This document shows positions 17,095-27,377 of a stretch of DNA of 57,845 bases, piece after piece. Location of the stretch: assembly GCA_029262535.1 (NCBI GenBank), contig JAJCZF010000015.1, positions 1 to 57,845 of the forward strand. The letters are read 5' to 3'. The notes beneath the pieces were generated by a model. The model saw only the letters and a list, made by a program, of their open reading frames with translations. It was not told the origin of the DNA and made no database searches. How positions within the stretch are numbered: position 1 is the stretch's first letter; each line of letters begins with the position of its first letter. The position numbers and the translations under genes are program-made. The DNA is from Deltaproteobacteria bacterium (GTDB taxonomy: Bacteria > Desulfobacterota > GWC2-55-46 > JAJCZF01).

Positions 17095-18441
17095 TTGCAG
17101 TTGAATTTAGGGCTTATAATCGACCAGGTCGGCAGGGACAAGGGCATTGATAAGGAAACGCTCATAGATGCCCTTGAGGCGGCTATGCTTAAGGCCGCAG
17201 AAAAGCGCTTTGGGCTTGGCAAAGATATAGAGGCCAGTTACGATGAAGAGGCCGGAGAGATAGAGTTATTCTTTTTTAAGACCGTTGTAACAGAGGTCAC
17301 GGACGAAGATACCGAGATATCCGAGAGCGATGCGGCCGATCTGGACCCGGACGCGGTCCTTGGCGATAGCCTTGGAGTAAAACTTTCGAATGAAGAGTTT
17401 GGACGCATCGACGCTCAGACCGCAAAACAGATAATTATACAGAAGGTACGCGACGCGGAACGCGATATAGTATTTAATGAATACTCCGATAAGCTTAACG
17501 AGATAGTGACCGGTATTGTCCAGAGGTTTGAAAAGGGCGATATCATAGTCGATCTCGGCAGGGCCGAAGCCGTACTGCCAAAGCGCGAGCAGGTCAGGCG
17601 CGAGGGTTACCGTCAGGGCGAGCGCGTACGCGGTCTCGTCCTTGATGTCGGCAAAGAGCCGAGGGGGCCGCAGGTGGTTCTCTCAAGGACCCATCCGAAC
17701 TTTCTGGTAAAGCTCTTTCAGATCGAGGTGCCTGAAATATACGAGGGTATTGTCGAAGTAAAGGGCGCCGCGCGCGAGCCGGGTGAAAGGGCAAAGATTG
17801 CCGTTACCTCACATAATCCCGACGTAGATCCGGTCGGCGCGTGTGTGGGTGTAAAGGGCTCAAGAGTCCAATCCGTTGTGCAGGAGCTTAAGGGCGAGAA
17901 GATAGATATCGTTCACTGGTCTCCTGACCAGGCCATCTTTGCAAAGAACACATTATCCCCGGCCCAGGTTTCGAGGGTTGTGGTGGACGAGGTCGAGCAC
18001 TCCATGGAGGTGATCGTTCCTGATGACCAGTTATCTCTGGCCATAGGAAAGAAAGGCCAAAATGTCCGCCTTGCCGTTAAGTTAACGGGCTGGCGTATAG
18101 ATATTATTACCGAGACAGACTCAACCGGTAAGACGAAAGATGTCGCGCTCAGTCCCGAAGAGGCTCTTAGAAAAGAGGTAGAGTCTGCCGACTGGGGAGA
18201 AGAGTCGAAAGGTGACGAGCCGTCGCCGGCAACAGCAGGCACGGCGGAGACTGCGGTTAGTGGTGTAGAAAAGCTTGACGGAGTAGGCCCGAAGACGGCT
18301 ACCGCTCTTAAAGATGCAGGTTTTGTTACTATAGAGAGTGTCGTCGGCGTGGATGTGGAAGCGCTTGCGGCTATCGAGGGTATTGGAGAAAAGAAGGCTG
18401 AAAGCATAATTGAAGCCGCAAAAGCGGCCACCGGGGCGTAG
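17095..18441 (+). CDS. nusA: Transcription termination/antitermination protein NusA
   Basis: NusA binds RNA polymerase and modulates pausing, termination and antitermination. The order is an N-terminal polymerase-binding domain (about 1-125), an S1 domain (about 133-200), KH1 and KH2 (about 205-345, with GVKGSRVQSVVQEL and AIGKKGQNVRLA), an acidic linker, and a C-terminal pair of helix-hairpin-helix motifs (LDGVGPKTATAL and IEGIGEKKAESI). I chose TTG at 17095, five bases after GGAGG. An upstream TTG at 17083 lies inside that ribosome-binding site. The protein is about 448 aa. Confidence 0.94.
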   Translation: MQLNLGLIIDQVGRDKGIDKETLIDALEAAMLKAAEKRFGLGKDIEASYDEEAGEIELFFFKTVVTEVTDEDTEISESDAADLDPDAVLGDSLGVKLSNEEFGRIDAQTAKQIIIQKVRDAERDIVFNEYSDKLNEIVTGIVQRFEKGDIIVDLGRAEAVLPKREQVRREGYRQGERVRGLVLDVGKEPRGPQVVLSRTHPNFLVKLFQIEVPEIYEGIVEVKGAAREPGERAKIAVTSHNPDVDPVGACVGVKGSRVQSVVQELKGEKIDIVHWSPDQAIFAKNTLSPAQVSRVVVDEVEHSMEVIVPDDQLSLAIGKKGQNVRLAVKLTGWRIDIITETDSTGKTKDVALSPEEALRKEVESADWGEESKGDEPSPATAGTAETAVSGVEKLDGVGPKTATALKDAGFVTIESVVGVDVEALAAIEGIGEKKAESIIEAAKAATGA

Positions 18442-18490
18442 CTATAAAGGCCCTTAAATTGTAAGACGAAAGTCAAGGTAAGCTGACTAT

Positions 18491-20881
18491 ATGAGTACCG
18501 AAGAAAAAAAGGCCGGGCCTGACGGCGGCATAGTTGAAAAGAGAATTAAGAAGACCGTTATTAGACGGAGGCGTGTCGCCGCGCCGAAATCGGCGCCTGA
18601 GCCAAAGCCGGAAGAGCCGGTAGCCGCTCCCGCCCAGACCGCCAAGGTCCCTGAAACTGTTGAGGTTGTCGAAGCCGCCGAGACCGTCAAGGCTGCGAAA
18701 CCGGTTGAACCGGTTGAGAAGGAAAAGGCCGCGCCTGTTGAGACGCAGCCAGCCGAGTTGACTCAGGCCGTTTCGCAGACCCTAAAGCCTGCCGGTAAGA
18801 TTCAGGTGATCAGTCTGCCGGAGCCTCCTGTTGAAAAAGTGGCAAAGCCGCCTGTTGAGACGCAGCCGAATGTACCCATGGCCGATAAGCCGGGCTCTGA
18901 TAAGAGGGGACAACAACCGCCTGCCCAGGACCATCATAAAGAGGTAAAGGTATTTGGCAAGGAACCTCCGGGCAAGCGTGTGGCTCCGACCCCGCAGGCA
19001 TTCAAGGGTGGCAAGAAGAGGCGCACGCGCCCACAGGCAAGACCCAAGCACCTTCGCAGGAACCAGGTAGTCCAGTCGTCGCGTCCTCTCATGAAGACCG
19101 AGATAACGACACCGGGAGCCGCAAAGAGGGTTATAAGAATCGTAGAGGCCATTAGTGTCGCAGACCTCTCACAGAGGCTTGGCGTAAAGGCAGGCGAGAT
19201 AATAAAGAAGCTTATGGCTATCGGTGTGATGAGCACCGTAAACCAGCTCATAGACTTCGACGCCGCATCGCTTATAGCAACAGAGTTTGGTTATGAAGTG
19301 GAGGCCGGCGGTCCGCAGGAAGATACCTTGCTGGGGCTTGACGTCATCGGTGGAGAAGACGGCACCGATATCCAAAAACGCGCCCCGGTCGTTACGGTCA
19401 TGGGCCATGTAGACCACGGCAAGACCTCGCTGCTCGACGTTATCAGGAAGGCCAATGTCGTAAGCGGTGAAGCCGGAGGCATAACTCAGCATATAGGCGC
19501 CTACCATGTATATCTTAAAAACGGAGATATTACATTTTTAGATACTCCGGGCCATGAAGCCTTTACCGCTATGAGGGCGCGTGGAGCCAGGGCGACCGAT
19601 ATCGTTGTGCTCGTAGTCGCATCCGACGACGGTGTGAAGCCGCAGACCGTAGAGGCCATCAACCATGCAAAAGAGGCCGAGGTTCCGATAATAGTAGCAA
19701 TCAACAAGATAGATCTTCCCGACGCCAACCCGGACAGGGTGAGGCAGGAACTAAGCCAGTACGGACTTATCAGTGAAGACTGGGGCGGAGATACGCTCTT
19801 TGTCGAGGTCTCGGCCAAGCAGGAAACGAATATAGACGTACTTCTTGAGAATATAGTTCTTCAGTCGGATGTCCTTGAGCTTACCGCTCCGGTGGATATG
19901 TCGGCAAAGGGGCTTATAGTCGAGGCCAAGCTCGATAAGGGTCGCGGTCCGGTTGCGACCGTACTTATACAGAAGGGTACTTTAAAGGTCGGCGACGCTT
20001 TTGTTACCGGTATGGAGTCGGGGCGCATCAGGGCGCTTGTAAGTGATACCGGAAAGAGGGTCGAAGAGGCAGGGCCGTCTATACCGATAGAGATACTCGG
20101 CCTCTCCGCTGTGCCGAGCGCGGGCGACGACTTCGCCGTGGTAAAGGACGAGGCCACGGCTCGCCAGGTAGTTACCATCAGAAAGCGTAAGGCCGAGGAA
20201 GCAGGTCTCGAAAAGAGCGCCAAGGTTAGCCTCGAAGACCTTTACGACCAGATAACCAAGGGCGAGGTGAAGGACCTTAAGATCATCGTAAAGGCGGACG
20301 TACAGGGCTCGGTCGAGGCCGTGACCGACGCATTGGCCAAGATAGAATCAGACCTTATAAATATTACTCCTATACATACCGGTGTCGGCGGTATAAGCGA
20401 GGGAGATTGTACGCTTGCCGCGGCTTCAAACGCTATTGTTGTTGGTTTTAACGTCCGGCCCGAGCTAAAGGCCCAACGTATAGCCGAGCGGGAGAGCGTT
20501 GATATAAGGCTTTATAATGTCATATACGACCTCGTAGAAGACCTCCGTAACGCGATGGAGGGAATGCTTGAACCTATTATAAGAGAGAAGGTAGTTGCCA
20601 CGGTCGAGGTACGCGACGTCATTCGTATCTCAAAGGTCGGCAATATCGCCGGTTGTTACGTGACCGACGGTAGCGTGACTAGAAATACGCGCGCGCGTCT
20701 CTTACGCGATAATATTGTCATCTACGACGCCAAGATCGGCTCCTTAAAGCGTTTCAAAGAGGACGTGAAGGAAGTCGCATCCGGTTACGAGTGCGGTATC
20801 ACCATCGAGGGATACAACGATTACAAGTCGGGTGACGTCATAGAGGTCTATGTACATGAGGAAGAGGCCCAGAAGCTTTAA
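18491..20881 (+). CDS. infB: Translation initiation factor IF-2
   Basis: IF-2 is the GTPase that brings initiator tRNA to the 30S subunit and promotes subunit joining. A basic Pro/Ala/Glu-rich N-terminal region (about 1-200) precedes an IF2-N helical domain (about 210-260). The G domain starts near residue 298 with [12 protein letters not shown] (G1), then DTPGHEAF (G3) and NKIDLPDAN (G4). The C-terminal domains II, III and IV are complete. The length is 796 aa, typical. The ATG is 49 nt after the nusA stop. Confidence 0.96.
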   Translation: MSTEEKKAGPDGGIVEKRIKKTVIRRRRVAAPKSAPEPKPEEPVAAPAQTAKVPETVEVVEAAETVKAAKPVEPVEKEKAAPVETQPAELTQAVSQTLKPAGKIQVISLPEPPVEKVAKPPVETQPNVPMADKPGSDKRGQQPPAQDHHKEVKVFGKEPPGKRVAPTPQAFKGGKKRRTRPQARPKHLRRNQVVQSSRPLMKTEITTPGAAKRVIRIVEAISVADLSQRLGVKAGEIIKKLMAIGVMSTVNQLIDFDAASLIATEFGYEVEAGGPQEDTLLGLDVIGGEDGTDIQKRAPVVTVMGHVDHGKTSLLDVIRKANVVSGEAGGITQHIGAYHVYLKNGDITFLDTPGHEAFTAMRARGARATDIVVLVVASDDGVKPQTVEAINHAKEAEVPIIVAINKIDLPDANPDRVRQELSQYGLISEDWGGDTLFVEVSAKQETNIDVLLENIVLQSDVLELTAPVDMSAKGLIVEAKLDKGRGPVATVLIQKGTLKVGDAFVTGMESGRIRALVSDTGKRVEEAGPSIPIEILGLSAVPSAGDDFAVVKDEATARQVVTIRKRKAEEAGLEKSAKVSLEDLYDQITKGEVKDLKIIVKADVQGSVEAVTDALAKIESDLINITPIHTGVGGISEGDCTLAAASNAIVVGFNVRPELKAQRIAERESVDIRLYNVIYDLVEDLRNAMEGMLEPIIREKVVATVEVRDVIRISKVGNIAGCYVTDGSVTRNTRARLLRDNIVIYDAKIGSLKRFKEDVKEVASGYECGITIEGYNDYKSGDVIEVYVHEEEAQKL

Positions 20882-20917
20882 TTAAAGCAAGCGCTTTTGG
20901 TAGCTTTGGGGGGCTCT

Positions 20918-21205
20918 ATGGTGGTTGGAGTTTTAAAGATAACGCTACTTTTTCATGGGTGTCATTCGCTCAAGGATAAGAGGCGAATCCTGAAGAGCCT
21001 TCTCCAGAAAAGCAAAAACAAGTTTAATTTATCCGCCGCAGAGGTGGCGGCGCACGATATTCACGGAAGGGCTGTGGTAGCCTTTTCGACGGTTGGTACT
21101 GATCTTTCCTTTGTAAATTCAGTAATGGATAAGGTTGCCGACTTTATTGACGCTCTTGAAGCAGGTGAGATAATAGACCAAGACCTGGAACTTATAACAC
21201 TTTGA
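20918..21205 (+). CDS. ylxP: YlxP-like DUF503 protein
   Basis: A small protein usually encoded between infB and rbfA in many bacteria and linked to ribosome assembly by context. The start MVVGVLKITLLFHGCHSLKD and the block KDKRRILKSLLQKSKNKFN match the family. The protein is about 95 aa. I chose the ATG at 20918, after a G-rich stretch. A TTG at 20897 would add seven residues the family does not have. The rbfA ATG follows its TGA by one base. Confidence 0.85.
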   Translation: MVVGVLKITLLFHGCHSLKDKRRILKSLLQKSKNKFNLSAAEVAAHDIHGRAVVAFSTVGTDLSFVNSVMDKVADFIDALEAGEIIDQDLELITL

Positions 21206-21206
21206 T

Positions 21207-21554
21207 ATGATTAGTAAAAGATGCGATAGAGTAGGCGATATGGTCAGAAAAGAGATCGCCGGTATAGTCCAGAGCGGGGATGTAAGAGACCCTCGTATTG
21301 GATTTGTTACGATAACCCACGTCAAGATGACACCCGATCTGAAGCTTGCGAAGGTATATTTCAGCCTCATAGGTTCGGAGGCCGATGTGAAGGAGAGCTT
21401 AGAGGGCTTAACGAACGCGGCCGGTTACATCAGGCGTCAGCTTGCTCTGAACCTGAACCTCAGGTCTATTCCAAAGTTGACCTTTTACTACGACGACACT
21501 TTGGAATATTCGACTCATATGGAAAAAGTTTTTAGGGATATGCATGGAGAATAA
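21207..21554 (+). CDS. rbfA: Ribosome-binding factor RbfA
   Basis: RbfA is a KH-fold protein that binds immature 30S and helps 16S rRNA 5'-end maturation. Visible family features are RVGDMVRKEIAGIVQ, DPRIGFVTITHVKMTPDLK and a C-terminal LTFYYDDTLEYSTHMEKVF. The length of 115 aa is typical. It overlaps the next gene by 11 nt, which suggests coupled translation. Confidence 0.95.
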   Translation: MISKRCDRVGDMVRKEIAGIVQSGDVRDPRIGFVTITHVKMTPDLKLAKVYFSLIGSEADVKESLEGLTNAAGYIRRQLALNLNLRSIPKLTFYYDDTLEYSTHMEKVFRDMHGE

Positions 21555-22521
21555 GTATAAAAGCGCGACAGAGAGACTTCTGGATTGTCAAAAGATTCTC
21601 GTTGTCTCTCATGTAAACCCGGAGGGTGACGCGATAGGCTCTTCTCTTGGGCTTGCGCTCGCGCTTCGCGCCGCAGGTAAGGATGTCACTTCGCATCTCG
21701 CCGACGGCATCCCAAAGCTCTTTCAATTCCTGCCCGGCGCCGACAAGATCGTAACCGAGTTAGATCCGGACGAGCCTTTTGACGCGACCTTTGCCGTCGA
21801 TTGCGGACAAAAGAACCGCCTTGGCGACCCCGTTATGGCGTTAAAAGATCCTGGTACGCTTATCAATATCGACCACCACGCGACGAACGACCGCTTTGGC
21901 GATATAAATGTCGTTGAGGCGGACAAAAGTAGCGCCGGCGAGATGGTCTATGACTTCTTAAAGGCTTCATCTATTGAGATTACAAAGGATGCGGCGATTA
22001 ACTTATATGTCGCTATCCATACAGATACCGGGTCGTTTCATTATAGCTCTTCGAGGCCGTCGTCCTTTATAGCCGCCGGAGAGCTGGTCGCGCTCGGAGC
22101 AGACCCCTGGGAAGTGGCCACACGGGTATATGAGAATCACCCTGTCGAAAAGTTTAAACTTCTCGGTCGTGTGCTCAATACGTTAGAGGTCTTTGAAGAG
22201 GGCCCTTATAAGGTCGCCACCGTCAATGTGAGCCTTGAGATGTTTGAGGAGACAGGGGCTTCGAGCGACCTTTCTGACGGATTTGTAAATTACGCCCGTT
22301 CGGTCGAAGGTGTCGAGGTTGGAATACTTTTTAGGGAGACCGGAGACGGCACCTATAAGTTATCCATGCGCGGCCTTGGTGGAGTCGATGTTGCCGCGCT
22401 CGCACAGAAGTTCGGCGGCGGCGGACACAGGAACGCCGCAGGCGCGGCCATTGATGGAACACTCGACGAGGTCAAGACCATAGTGCTTTCGGCCCTTAGA
22501 GATATGGCAAAGACGGAATAA
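21544..22521 (+). CDS. nrnA: DHH-family oligoribonuclease / pAp phosphatase NrnA
   Basis: NrnA-type enzymes degrade nano-RNA and dephosphorylate 3'-phosphoadenosine-5'-phosphate. Metal-binding motifs are visible: SHVNPEGDAIGS near the start, VDCGQ, NIDHHATND (the DHH motif) and, in the DHHA1 domain, FGGGGHRNAAGA. The length of 325 aa is normal. It overlaps rbfA by 11 nt and sits in the usual place between rbfA and truB. Confidence 0.92.
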   Translation: MENKYKSATERLLDCQKILVVSHVNPEGDAIGSSLGLALALRAAGKDVTSHLADGIPKLFQFLPGADKIVTELDPDEPFDATFAVDCGQKNRLGDPVMALKDPGTLINIDHHATNDRFGDINVVEADKSSAGEMVYDFLKASSIEITKDAAINLYVAIHTDTGSFHYSSSRPSSFIAAGELVALGADPWEVATRVYENHPVEKFKLLGRVLNTLEVFEEGPYKVATVNVSLEMFEETGASSDLSDGFVNYARSVEGVEVGILFRETGDGTYKLSMRGLGGVDVAALAQKFGGGGHRNAAGAAIDGTLDEVKTIVLSALRDMAKTE

Positions 22522-22528
22522 GGAATTT

Positions 22529-23455
22529 ATGGAAGGCATACTTATAATAGACAAACCCAAGGGCATGACCTCGCACGATGTCGTCAGCAAGGTAAAGAGG
22601 AAGCTTGGCGCCTCTAAAGTGGGGCACTTGGGAACTCTCGATCCGAACGCAACCGGGGTCTTGCCGCTTGTCATAAATAAGGCGACCAAGAGCGCGCGTT
22701 TTATAGAAGGCAAGCGCAAGGGTTACCTCGCCGTGATGGAGCTTGGCATAACGACCGATACATTTGACGTTGAGGGCGAGGTCGTTGAGAAACGCCCGCT
22801 TGAGGGCATTACAGAGACCGCCGTCAGGCAGGCTGTCGCTAATTACGTCGGTACGATAAGCCAGGTGCCGCCCATGTACAGCGCGGTTAAAAAGGGTGGT
22901 GTGCCGCTCTACAAACTAGCCAGAAAGGGCGTTGTGGTAGAGCGCGAGCCCAAGGAGATTACGATAGATAAGATTGAGGTTACCTCTATGGAACTTCCTA
23001 TCGTGGTAATGAATATAATATGCTCGCGCGGAACATATATACGAACGCTCTGTCACGATATAGGAGAAGAGCTCGGCTGCGGCGCGCACTTGAAGGACCT
23101 TCAGCGCACGGAGAGCGCCGGTTTCAGACTTGATGAATCGGTCGCTATTGACGCCGATTCCATGACGATGCGCGCGGCGATCCTGCCTGTCAGGGAGGGG
23201 CTTAAGAGGCTCTACAAAGAGATCGAGATAGACGCTAACGACGCTCAAAAGATATCCAGAGGGGCGACCCTGCTTGGAGTTACGAATAGTCCTTCTCTAA
23301 AGGACAAAGAGATGGTATTATTACAGGCTGGCTTGGAGCTTGTCGCTCTAGCCGAGTTCTCGGGAGAGGGTATTTTTAAGATAGTAAATGCCTTTAACCG
23401 CGCGCGAGGCGGCGAGAAGACAAAACTCTGTGCCAATTCTAAACGATCACACTAA
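22529..23455 (+). CDS. truB: tRNA pseudouridine-55 synthase TruB
   Basis: TruB makes pseudouridine 55 in the T-loop of tRNAs. The N-terminus [17 protein letters not shown] and the catalytic block [16 protein letters not shown] (nucleophile Asp at about residue 38) are intact. [15 protein letters not shown] and [15 protein letters not shown] are further family stretches. The asparagine in LDPNATG replaces the more usual leucine or phenylalanine. The C-terminal extension suggests a PUA-like end. It ends 16 nt before rpsO. Confidence 0.95.
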   Translation: MEGILIIDKPKGMTSHDVVSKVKRKLGASKVGHLGTLDPNATGVLPLVINKATKSARFIEGKRKGYLAVMELGITTDTFDVEGEVVEKRPLEGITETAVRQAVANYVGTISQVPPMYSAVKKGGVPLYKLARKGVVVEREPKEITIDKIEVTSMELPIVVMNIICSRGTYIRTLCHDIGEELGCGAHLKDLQRTESAGFRLDESVAIDADSMTMRAAILPVREGLKRLYKEIEIDANDAQKISRGATLLGVTNSPSLKDKEMVLLQAGLELVALAEFSGEGIFKIVNAFNRARGGEKTKLCANSKRSH

Positions 23456-23471
23456 TAAGGAGGTGACTTCG

Positions 23472-23738
23472 GTGCTAAAAGCCGAGAAGAAAGAGGACGT
23501 AATAACGACGCACAAACTTCACGACACTGATACGGGTTCCCCCGAGGTGCAGGTGGCATTGCTGACGGCAAGGATAAACGAGCTGGGCGACCACTTTAAG
23601 CTGCACAAGGGAGACCATCATTCGAGAAGAGGACTCCTTAAGATGGTTGGTCAGAGGCGCAGGCTTCTTGACTATGTCAAGAGGAAGGACGTAGACCGCT
23701 ACAAGCAGCTCATCAAGTCCCTGGGACTAAGAAGATAA
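23472..23738 (+). CDS. rpsO: 30S ribosomal protein S15
   Basis: S15 binds 16S rRNA early in 30S assembly. The body [18 protein letters not shown] and [18 protein letters not shown] is the highly conserved S15 core, ending in [10 protein letters not shown] set the start at GTG 23472 because a perfect ribosome-binding site AAGGAGGTGA (23457-23466) lies just upstream and the resulting 88 aa is the family length. Upstream in-frame starts would run into truB. Confidence 0.95.
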   Translation: MLKAEKKEDVITTHKLHDTDTGSPEVQVALLTARINELGDHFKLHKGDHHSRRGLLKMVGQRRRLLDYVKRKDVDRYKQLIKSLGLRR

Positions 23739-23939
23739 TCGGCCGCGTCCGCGCGGTTTAGATATTTTTCTTATTATCCCACAGGAAGGCAGGGGTAGTC
23801 CGTCTTCCCAGTTGTGATTAGTCGTGGTCATGCGGCGTTTTTTTAAAGGTAGCGCCAGGGGGTGTTACCTGACGGGCCTCTTTTTGAAAGTGGGCTCATC
23901 GGAGTTAACGAACTTTTTTTAAAAGAGAAAGCGGGAGAT
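23739..23939 (+). promoter_or_regulatory. rpsO-pnp intergenic leader with hairpins
   Basis: A short hairpin CCGCG-loop-CGCGG (about 23744-23757) is followed by a loose T-rich tract and may mark the end of rpsO messages. A better hairpin at 23848-23869 (GGTAGCGCC pairing with GGTGTTACC, two G-T wobbles) lies about 70 nt before pnp. In E. coli the pnp leader folds into a hairpin cut by RNase III for autoregulation. By position this hairpin could serve the same role. Confidence 0.4.
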
Positions 23940-26036
23940 ATGCACAGTAAATACGAGGTAGAATACGCCGGAAGAACTCTATATATTGAGTCCGGCAAGA
24001 TGGCCAAGCAGGCAGCCGGGTCATGTACGTTAAGATATGGCGGTAGTTTTGTATTGATCACGGCTTGCAGGGAAGAAGAGCCCAAGGTCGGTTGCGACTT
24101 TATGCCGCTCACAGTAAATTATCTTGAAATGAACTATGCCGCCGGTAAGATACCCGGTGGATTTTTTAAACGTGAAGGCCGCCCGGCTGAGAGCGCCGTC
24201 CTGAGCTCAAGGCTCATCGACAGGCAGTTAAGGCCGCTCTTTACCGACGGTTACGCGCAGGAAACACAGGTCGTGGCCACGGTCATGAGCGCCGATAGCG
24301 AACACGACACGGCCCTTATGGCCTCGGTCGGAGCTTCCCTTGCGCTCGGCATCTCGGACATTCCCTTTGAAGGACCTACCGCATGTATACGTGTAGGACG
24401 CATCGACGGAGAGCTCGTAGCAAATCCGAGCCTCGAAGATCAAAAGAAGTGTGATATAGATCTCATCGTCGCAGGCTCCGCAGACGGTATCTCCATGGTC
24501 GAGGGCGGCGCGGCATTTGCCAATGAAGACGATCTGGTCGAGGCCCTTCTCTACGCCGAGGCGCAGATGAAGCCGATACTTGAGATTCAAAAGAAGATTA
24601 TCGCTGAGATAGGCAAGACAAAGATAGAGGTAGAGCCGCCTGCCGTTCACACCGATATTATTAATAAAGTCAAGGTGATAGGCACCGCGCTTATTACCGA
24701 AGCGCTTGCAATTCCTGAAAAGCTTGCCCGTTATAAGCAGCTTTCAGTGGCCAAAAAAGAGATCAAAGCCGCGCTCGCCGAAGAGTTCCCCGATAGCAGC
24801 TCTGACATATCCGCCGCTATCGGAGATCTTAAGAGCTCAATAATGAGGACCGCAATCACCACCGAAGGCATACGCGTAGACGGTCGCGACCTTACGACCG
24901 TAAGGCCGATAGACTGCGATACCGGAATATTACCGAGGGCCCACGGCTCAGGTCTCTTTACGAGAGGCGAAACACAGGCCATGGTCGTAGCGACACTCGG
25001 AACCGCCGACGATGAGCAGCGCATAGACGCTCTCACCGGATGGGAATACAAGAGATTCATGCTTCACTACAACTTCCTCCCCTTCTGTGTTGGCGAAGCC
25101 AGATTCTTAAAGAGTCCGGGTCGCCGCGAGATAGGTCACGGAGCGTTGGCCGAAAGAGCTGTATTACGCGTATTCCCGGATGATGCCACTGAATTTCCGT
25201 ATGTCGTAAGGATTGTCTCGGAGATTATGGAGTCGAACGGCTCTTCCTCCATGGCGACTATCTGTGGAGCCTCTTTGGCGCTCATGGACGCGGGCGTGCC
25301 GATTAAGGAGCATGTCGCGGGCATAGCAATGGGCCTTATCAAAGAGGGCGACAAGGTCGCAATCCTCTCCGATATACTCGGTGACGAGGACCATATCGGC
25401 GACATGGACTTTAAGGTTGCCGGTACCGCAGAGGGTGTTACCGCTCTTCAGATGGATATCAAGATAAGCGGTGTTACCGCCGAACTCTTAAAGGACGCGC
25501 TCCACCAGGCCAGAGACGGCCGCATGGTGATGCTCGAAAGGATGAACGCCTCCATATCCGCACCGAGAGAAGAGTACTCTGAGTTCGCTCCGAGGATTAT
25601 TACCATACAGATCAAACCTGAGAAGATTAAGGATATCATCGGCCCCGGCGGTAAGGTTATTAAGTCGATTGTCGCCGAGACAGGTGTTAAGATTAACGTC
25701 AACGACGAGGGTATCGTTACAATCGCAAGCGCCGATCAGGACGCTAGCGACCGCGCCGTTGAGATAGTAAAAGATATTACGCGCGAGCCCGAGGTCGGAA
25801 AGCTCTACCTCGGAACGGTTCGTAAGATTATGGACTTCGGCGCCTTTATCGAGATCTTCCCCGGCACCGACGGTCTCTGCCATATATCACAGCTCGCCAA
25901 AGAGCGCGTGGCCAATGTGACAGATATCTTGAACGAAGGCGACGAAGTGCTGGTAAAGTGCATCGGCGTCGAGCGGGACGGAAAGATCAGGCTTTCAAGA
26001 AAAGACGCTCTGGGCATGAGCCTGCCGGAGCTTTAG
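23940..26036 (+). CDS. pnp: Polynucleotide phosphorylase
   Basis: PNPase degrades RNA 3' to 5' with phosphate, and is part of the degradosome in many bacteria. The order is RNase PH domain 1 (about 10-140), a helical domain (about 145-225), RNase PH domain 2 (about 320-455, with GEARFLKSPGRREIGHGALA), KH (about 553-610, with IIGPGGKVIKSI) and S1 (about 620-690). The length of 698 aa is standard. I chose ATG 23940, since MHSKYEVEYAGRTLYIESGK aligns with known starts. A GTG at 23862 would add 26 unlikely residues. It lies downstream of rpsO as usual. Confidence 0.96.
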   Translation: MHSKYEVEYAGRTLYIESGKMAKQAAGSCTLRYGGSFVLITACREEEPKVGCDFMPLTVNYLEMNYAAGKIPGGFFKREGRPAESAVLSSRLIDRQLRPLFTDGYAQETQVVATVMSADSEHDTALMASVGASLALGISDIPFEGPTACIRVGRIDGELVANPSLEDQKKCDIDLIVAGSADGISMVEGGAAFANEDDLVEALLYAEAQMKPILEIQKKIIAEIGKTKIEVEPPAVHTDIINKVKVIGTALITEALAIPEKLARYKQLSVAKKEIKAALAEEFPDSSSDISAAIGDLKSSIMRTAITTEGIRVDGRDLTTVRPIDCDTGILPRAHGSGLFTRGETQAMVVATLGTADDEQRIDALTGWEYKRFMLHYNFLPFCVGEARFLKSPGRREIGHGALAERAVLRVFPDDATEFPYVVRIVSEIMESNGSSSMATICGASLALMDAGVPIKEHVAGIAMGLIKEGDKVAILSDILGDEDHIGDMDFKVAGTAEGVTALQMDIKISGVTAELLKDALHQARDGRMVMLERMNASISAPREEYSEFAPRIITIQIKPEKIKDIIGPGGKVIKSIVAETGVKINVNDEGIVTIASADQDASDRAVEIVKDITREPEVGKLYLGTVRKIMDFGAFIEIFPGTDGLCHISQLAKERVANVTDILNEGDEVLVKCIGVERDGKIRLSRKDALGMSLPEL

Positions 26037-26053
26037 ACCATTTAATAGGAAAA

Positions 26054-26082
26054 GGTTGGTGTGCGCTCGGCGCACACCAACC
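26054..26082. repeat. Perfect 13-bp hairpin between pnp and the M16 peptidase gene
   Basis: GGTTGGTGTGCGC (26054-26066) pairs perfectly with GCGCACACCAACC (26070-26082) around TCG. No T-run follows, so it is not a standard terminator. It starts 17 nt after the pnp stop and ends 21 nt before the next ATG. Likely roles are mRNA end protection or processing. Confidence 0.6.
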
Positions 26083-26103
26083 GGACCCCTATTAGGAAAA
26101 AAT

Positions 26104-27372
26104 ATGTCACGAATACGCAGAAGTAGACTCGCTAACGGTATAAGGGTCATAACCGAAGAGATGGCGGATGTAGAGTCCGTCGCCATCGGCATATGGGTCA
26201 AGACCGGCTCCAGGTACGAACGCCCCGTGAACGCGGGCATATCTCATTTCATAGAACATCTCCTCTTCAAAGGCACGGAAAATAGAAGCGCTCACGACAT
26301 AGCGCGTGAGATCGAATCGGTCGGCGGCGTATTGAACGCCTTCACGGGCAGGGAGTATACCTGCTTTTACGCAAAGGTGCTCACAAAAGACCTGTCGCTA
26401 GCCGCTGATCTGCTGGCCGATATGTTCATGAATTCTCTCTTCGACCCTGAAGAAATGGAGCGTGAACGCCAGGTGGTGCTTCAAGAGATATGCATGGTGG
26501 ACGACACCCCGGACGATCTGATACACGACCTTTACGCATCGGCCCTATGGAATACGAGCGCGATGGGCCGTTCTGTCTTAGGCACTAAGAAGAGCGTCAA
26601 GACTATTACAAGAGACCAGGTCAAGAGATATATGAAGGGCCGTTACAACCCCGAGTCTGTCTTTATCACGGTATCGGGCAAGGTTGAAAACGCCAAACTC
26701 TTAAAGACGCTAAAATCCACATTCGGAACGATAGGCAAGGGCGGCCCCTGGAAGGGTCCTCAAAAACCCAGGACCCGTTCCGGTGTAGCCCTCTATAAGC
26801 GCGACCTCGAACAGGTCCATCTCTGTCTCGGCGTACCTGCCATAGACCAGTGCAGCAAGGACCGTTACGGCGTATATTTGATGAATACCATACTCGGCGG
26901 CGGCATGAGCAGCCGCCTCTTTCAGGAGATAAGGGAAAAACGCGGCCTTGCTTATTCCGTATATTCCTACCTCAATCTTTGTCTCGATACCGGCACGCTG
27001 GTTATTTATGTAGGCACGACGGAGGAGAGTGTGAAAGAGGTGCTCTCGCTACTGCTTGGTGAGTTTAATCGCCTCTCAGATATGACCGAGATAGAACTTA
27101 CGCACGCGAAAGATCAGCTCAAGGGCTCGATGATACTCGGCCTTGAGACGACCGATAACCGCATGATGAAGCTTGCCAAGGACGAGATATATTTTAGCCG
27201 CAACGTGCCGGTTAAGGAGATAGTAAAGGGCATCGACAGTGTCTCTCTCTCCGAGATCAAGCAGGTTGCCGAAGATATGTTCAGGCCCGAACTTATGACG
27301 CTTACGGCCATAGGAAAGACGGGCCGCAAGGACCTGCCGAAAGAATTAAAAGGGCTCGATAAGCTGAATTAA
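26104..27372 (+). CDS. M16-family zinc peptidase (PqqL/YmxG/processing-peptidase-like)
   Basis: A pitrilysin-superfamily metallopeptidase. The inverted zinc motif HFIEH is at residues 48-52, with the downstream glutamate region around GVLNAFTGREYTCFYAKV. It has two homologous halves, typical of M16B, and the glycine-rich ILGGGMSSRLFQEIREKRGLAY of the second half. The length of 422 aa is typical. I chose the ATG at 26104, six bases after AGGA. A longer frame from TTG 26056 would translate through the hairpin. This family often follows pnp in bacteria. The substrate is unknown. Confidence 0.9.
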   Translation: MSRIRRSRLANGIRVITEEMADVESVAIGIWVKTGSRYERPVNAGISHFIEHLLFKGTENRSAHDIAREIESVGGVLNAFTGREYTCFYAKVLTKDLSLAADLLADMFMNSLFDPEEMERERQVVLQEICMVDDTPDDLIHDLYASALWNTSAMGRSVLGTKKSVKTITRDQVKRYMKGRYNPESVFITVSGKVENAKLLKTLKSTFGTIGKGGPWKGPQKPRTRSGVALYKRDLEQVHLCLGVPAIDQCSKDRYGVYLMNTILGGGMSSRLFQEIREKRGLAYSVYSYLNLCLDTGTLVIYVGTTEESVKEVLSLLLGEFNRLSDMTEIELTHAKDQLKGSMILGLETTDNRMMKLAKDEIYFSRNVPVKEIVKGIDSVSLSEIKQVAEDMFRPELMTLTAIGKTGRKDLPKELKGLDKLN

Positions 27373-27377
27373 TATTC

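Noticed and set aside
25448..25883. Long antisense frames within pnp, infB, gspD and other genes
   Set aside because: They are codon-bias shadows of well-supported genes on the other strand, with no motifs.
26056..26103. Longer N-terminus for the M16 peptidase from TTG 26056
   Set aside because: It would place the start inside a 13-bp hairpin. ATG 26104 has AGGA at good spacing and gives the family N-terminus.
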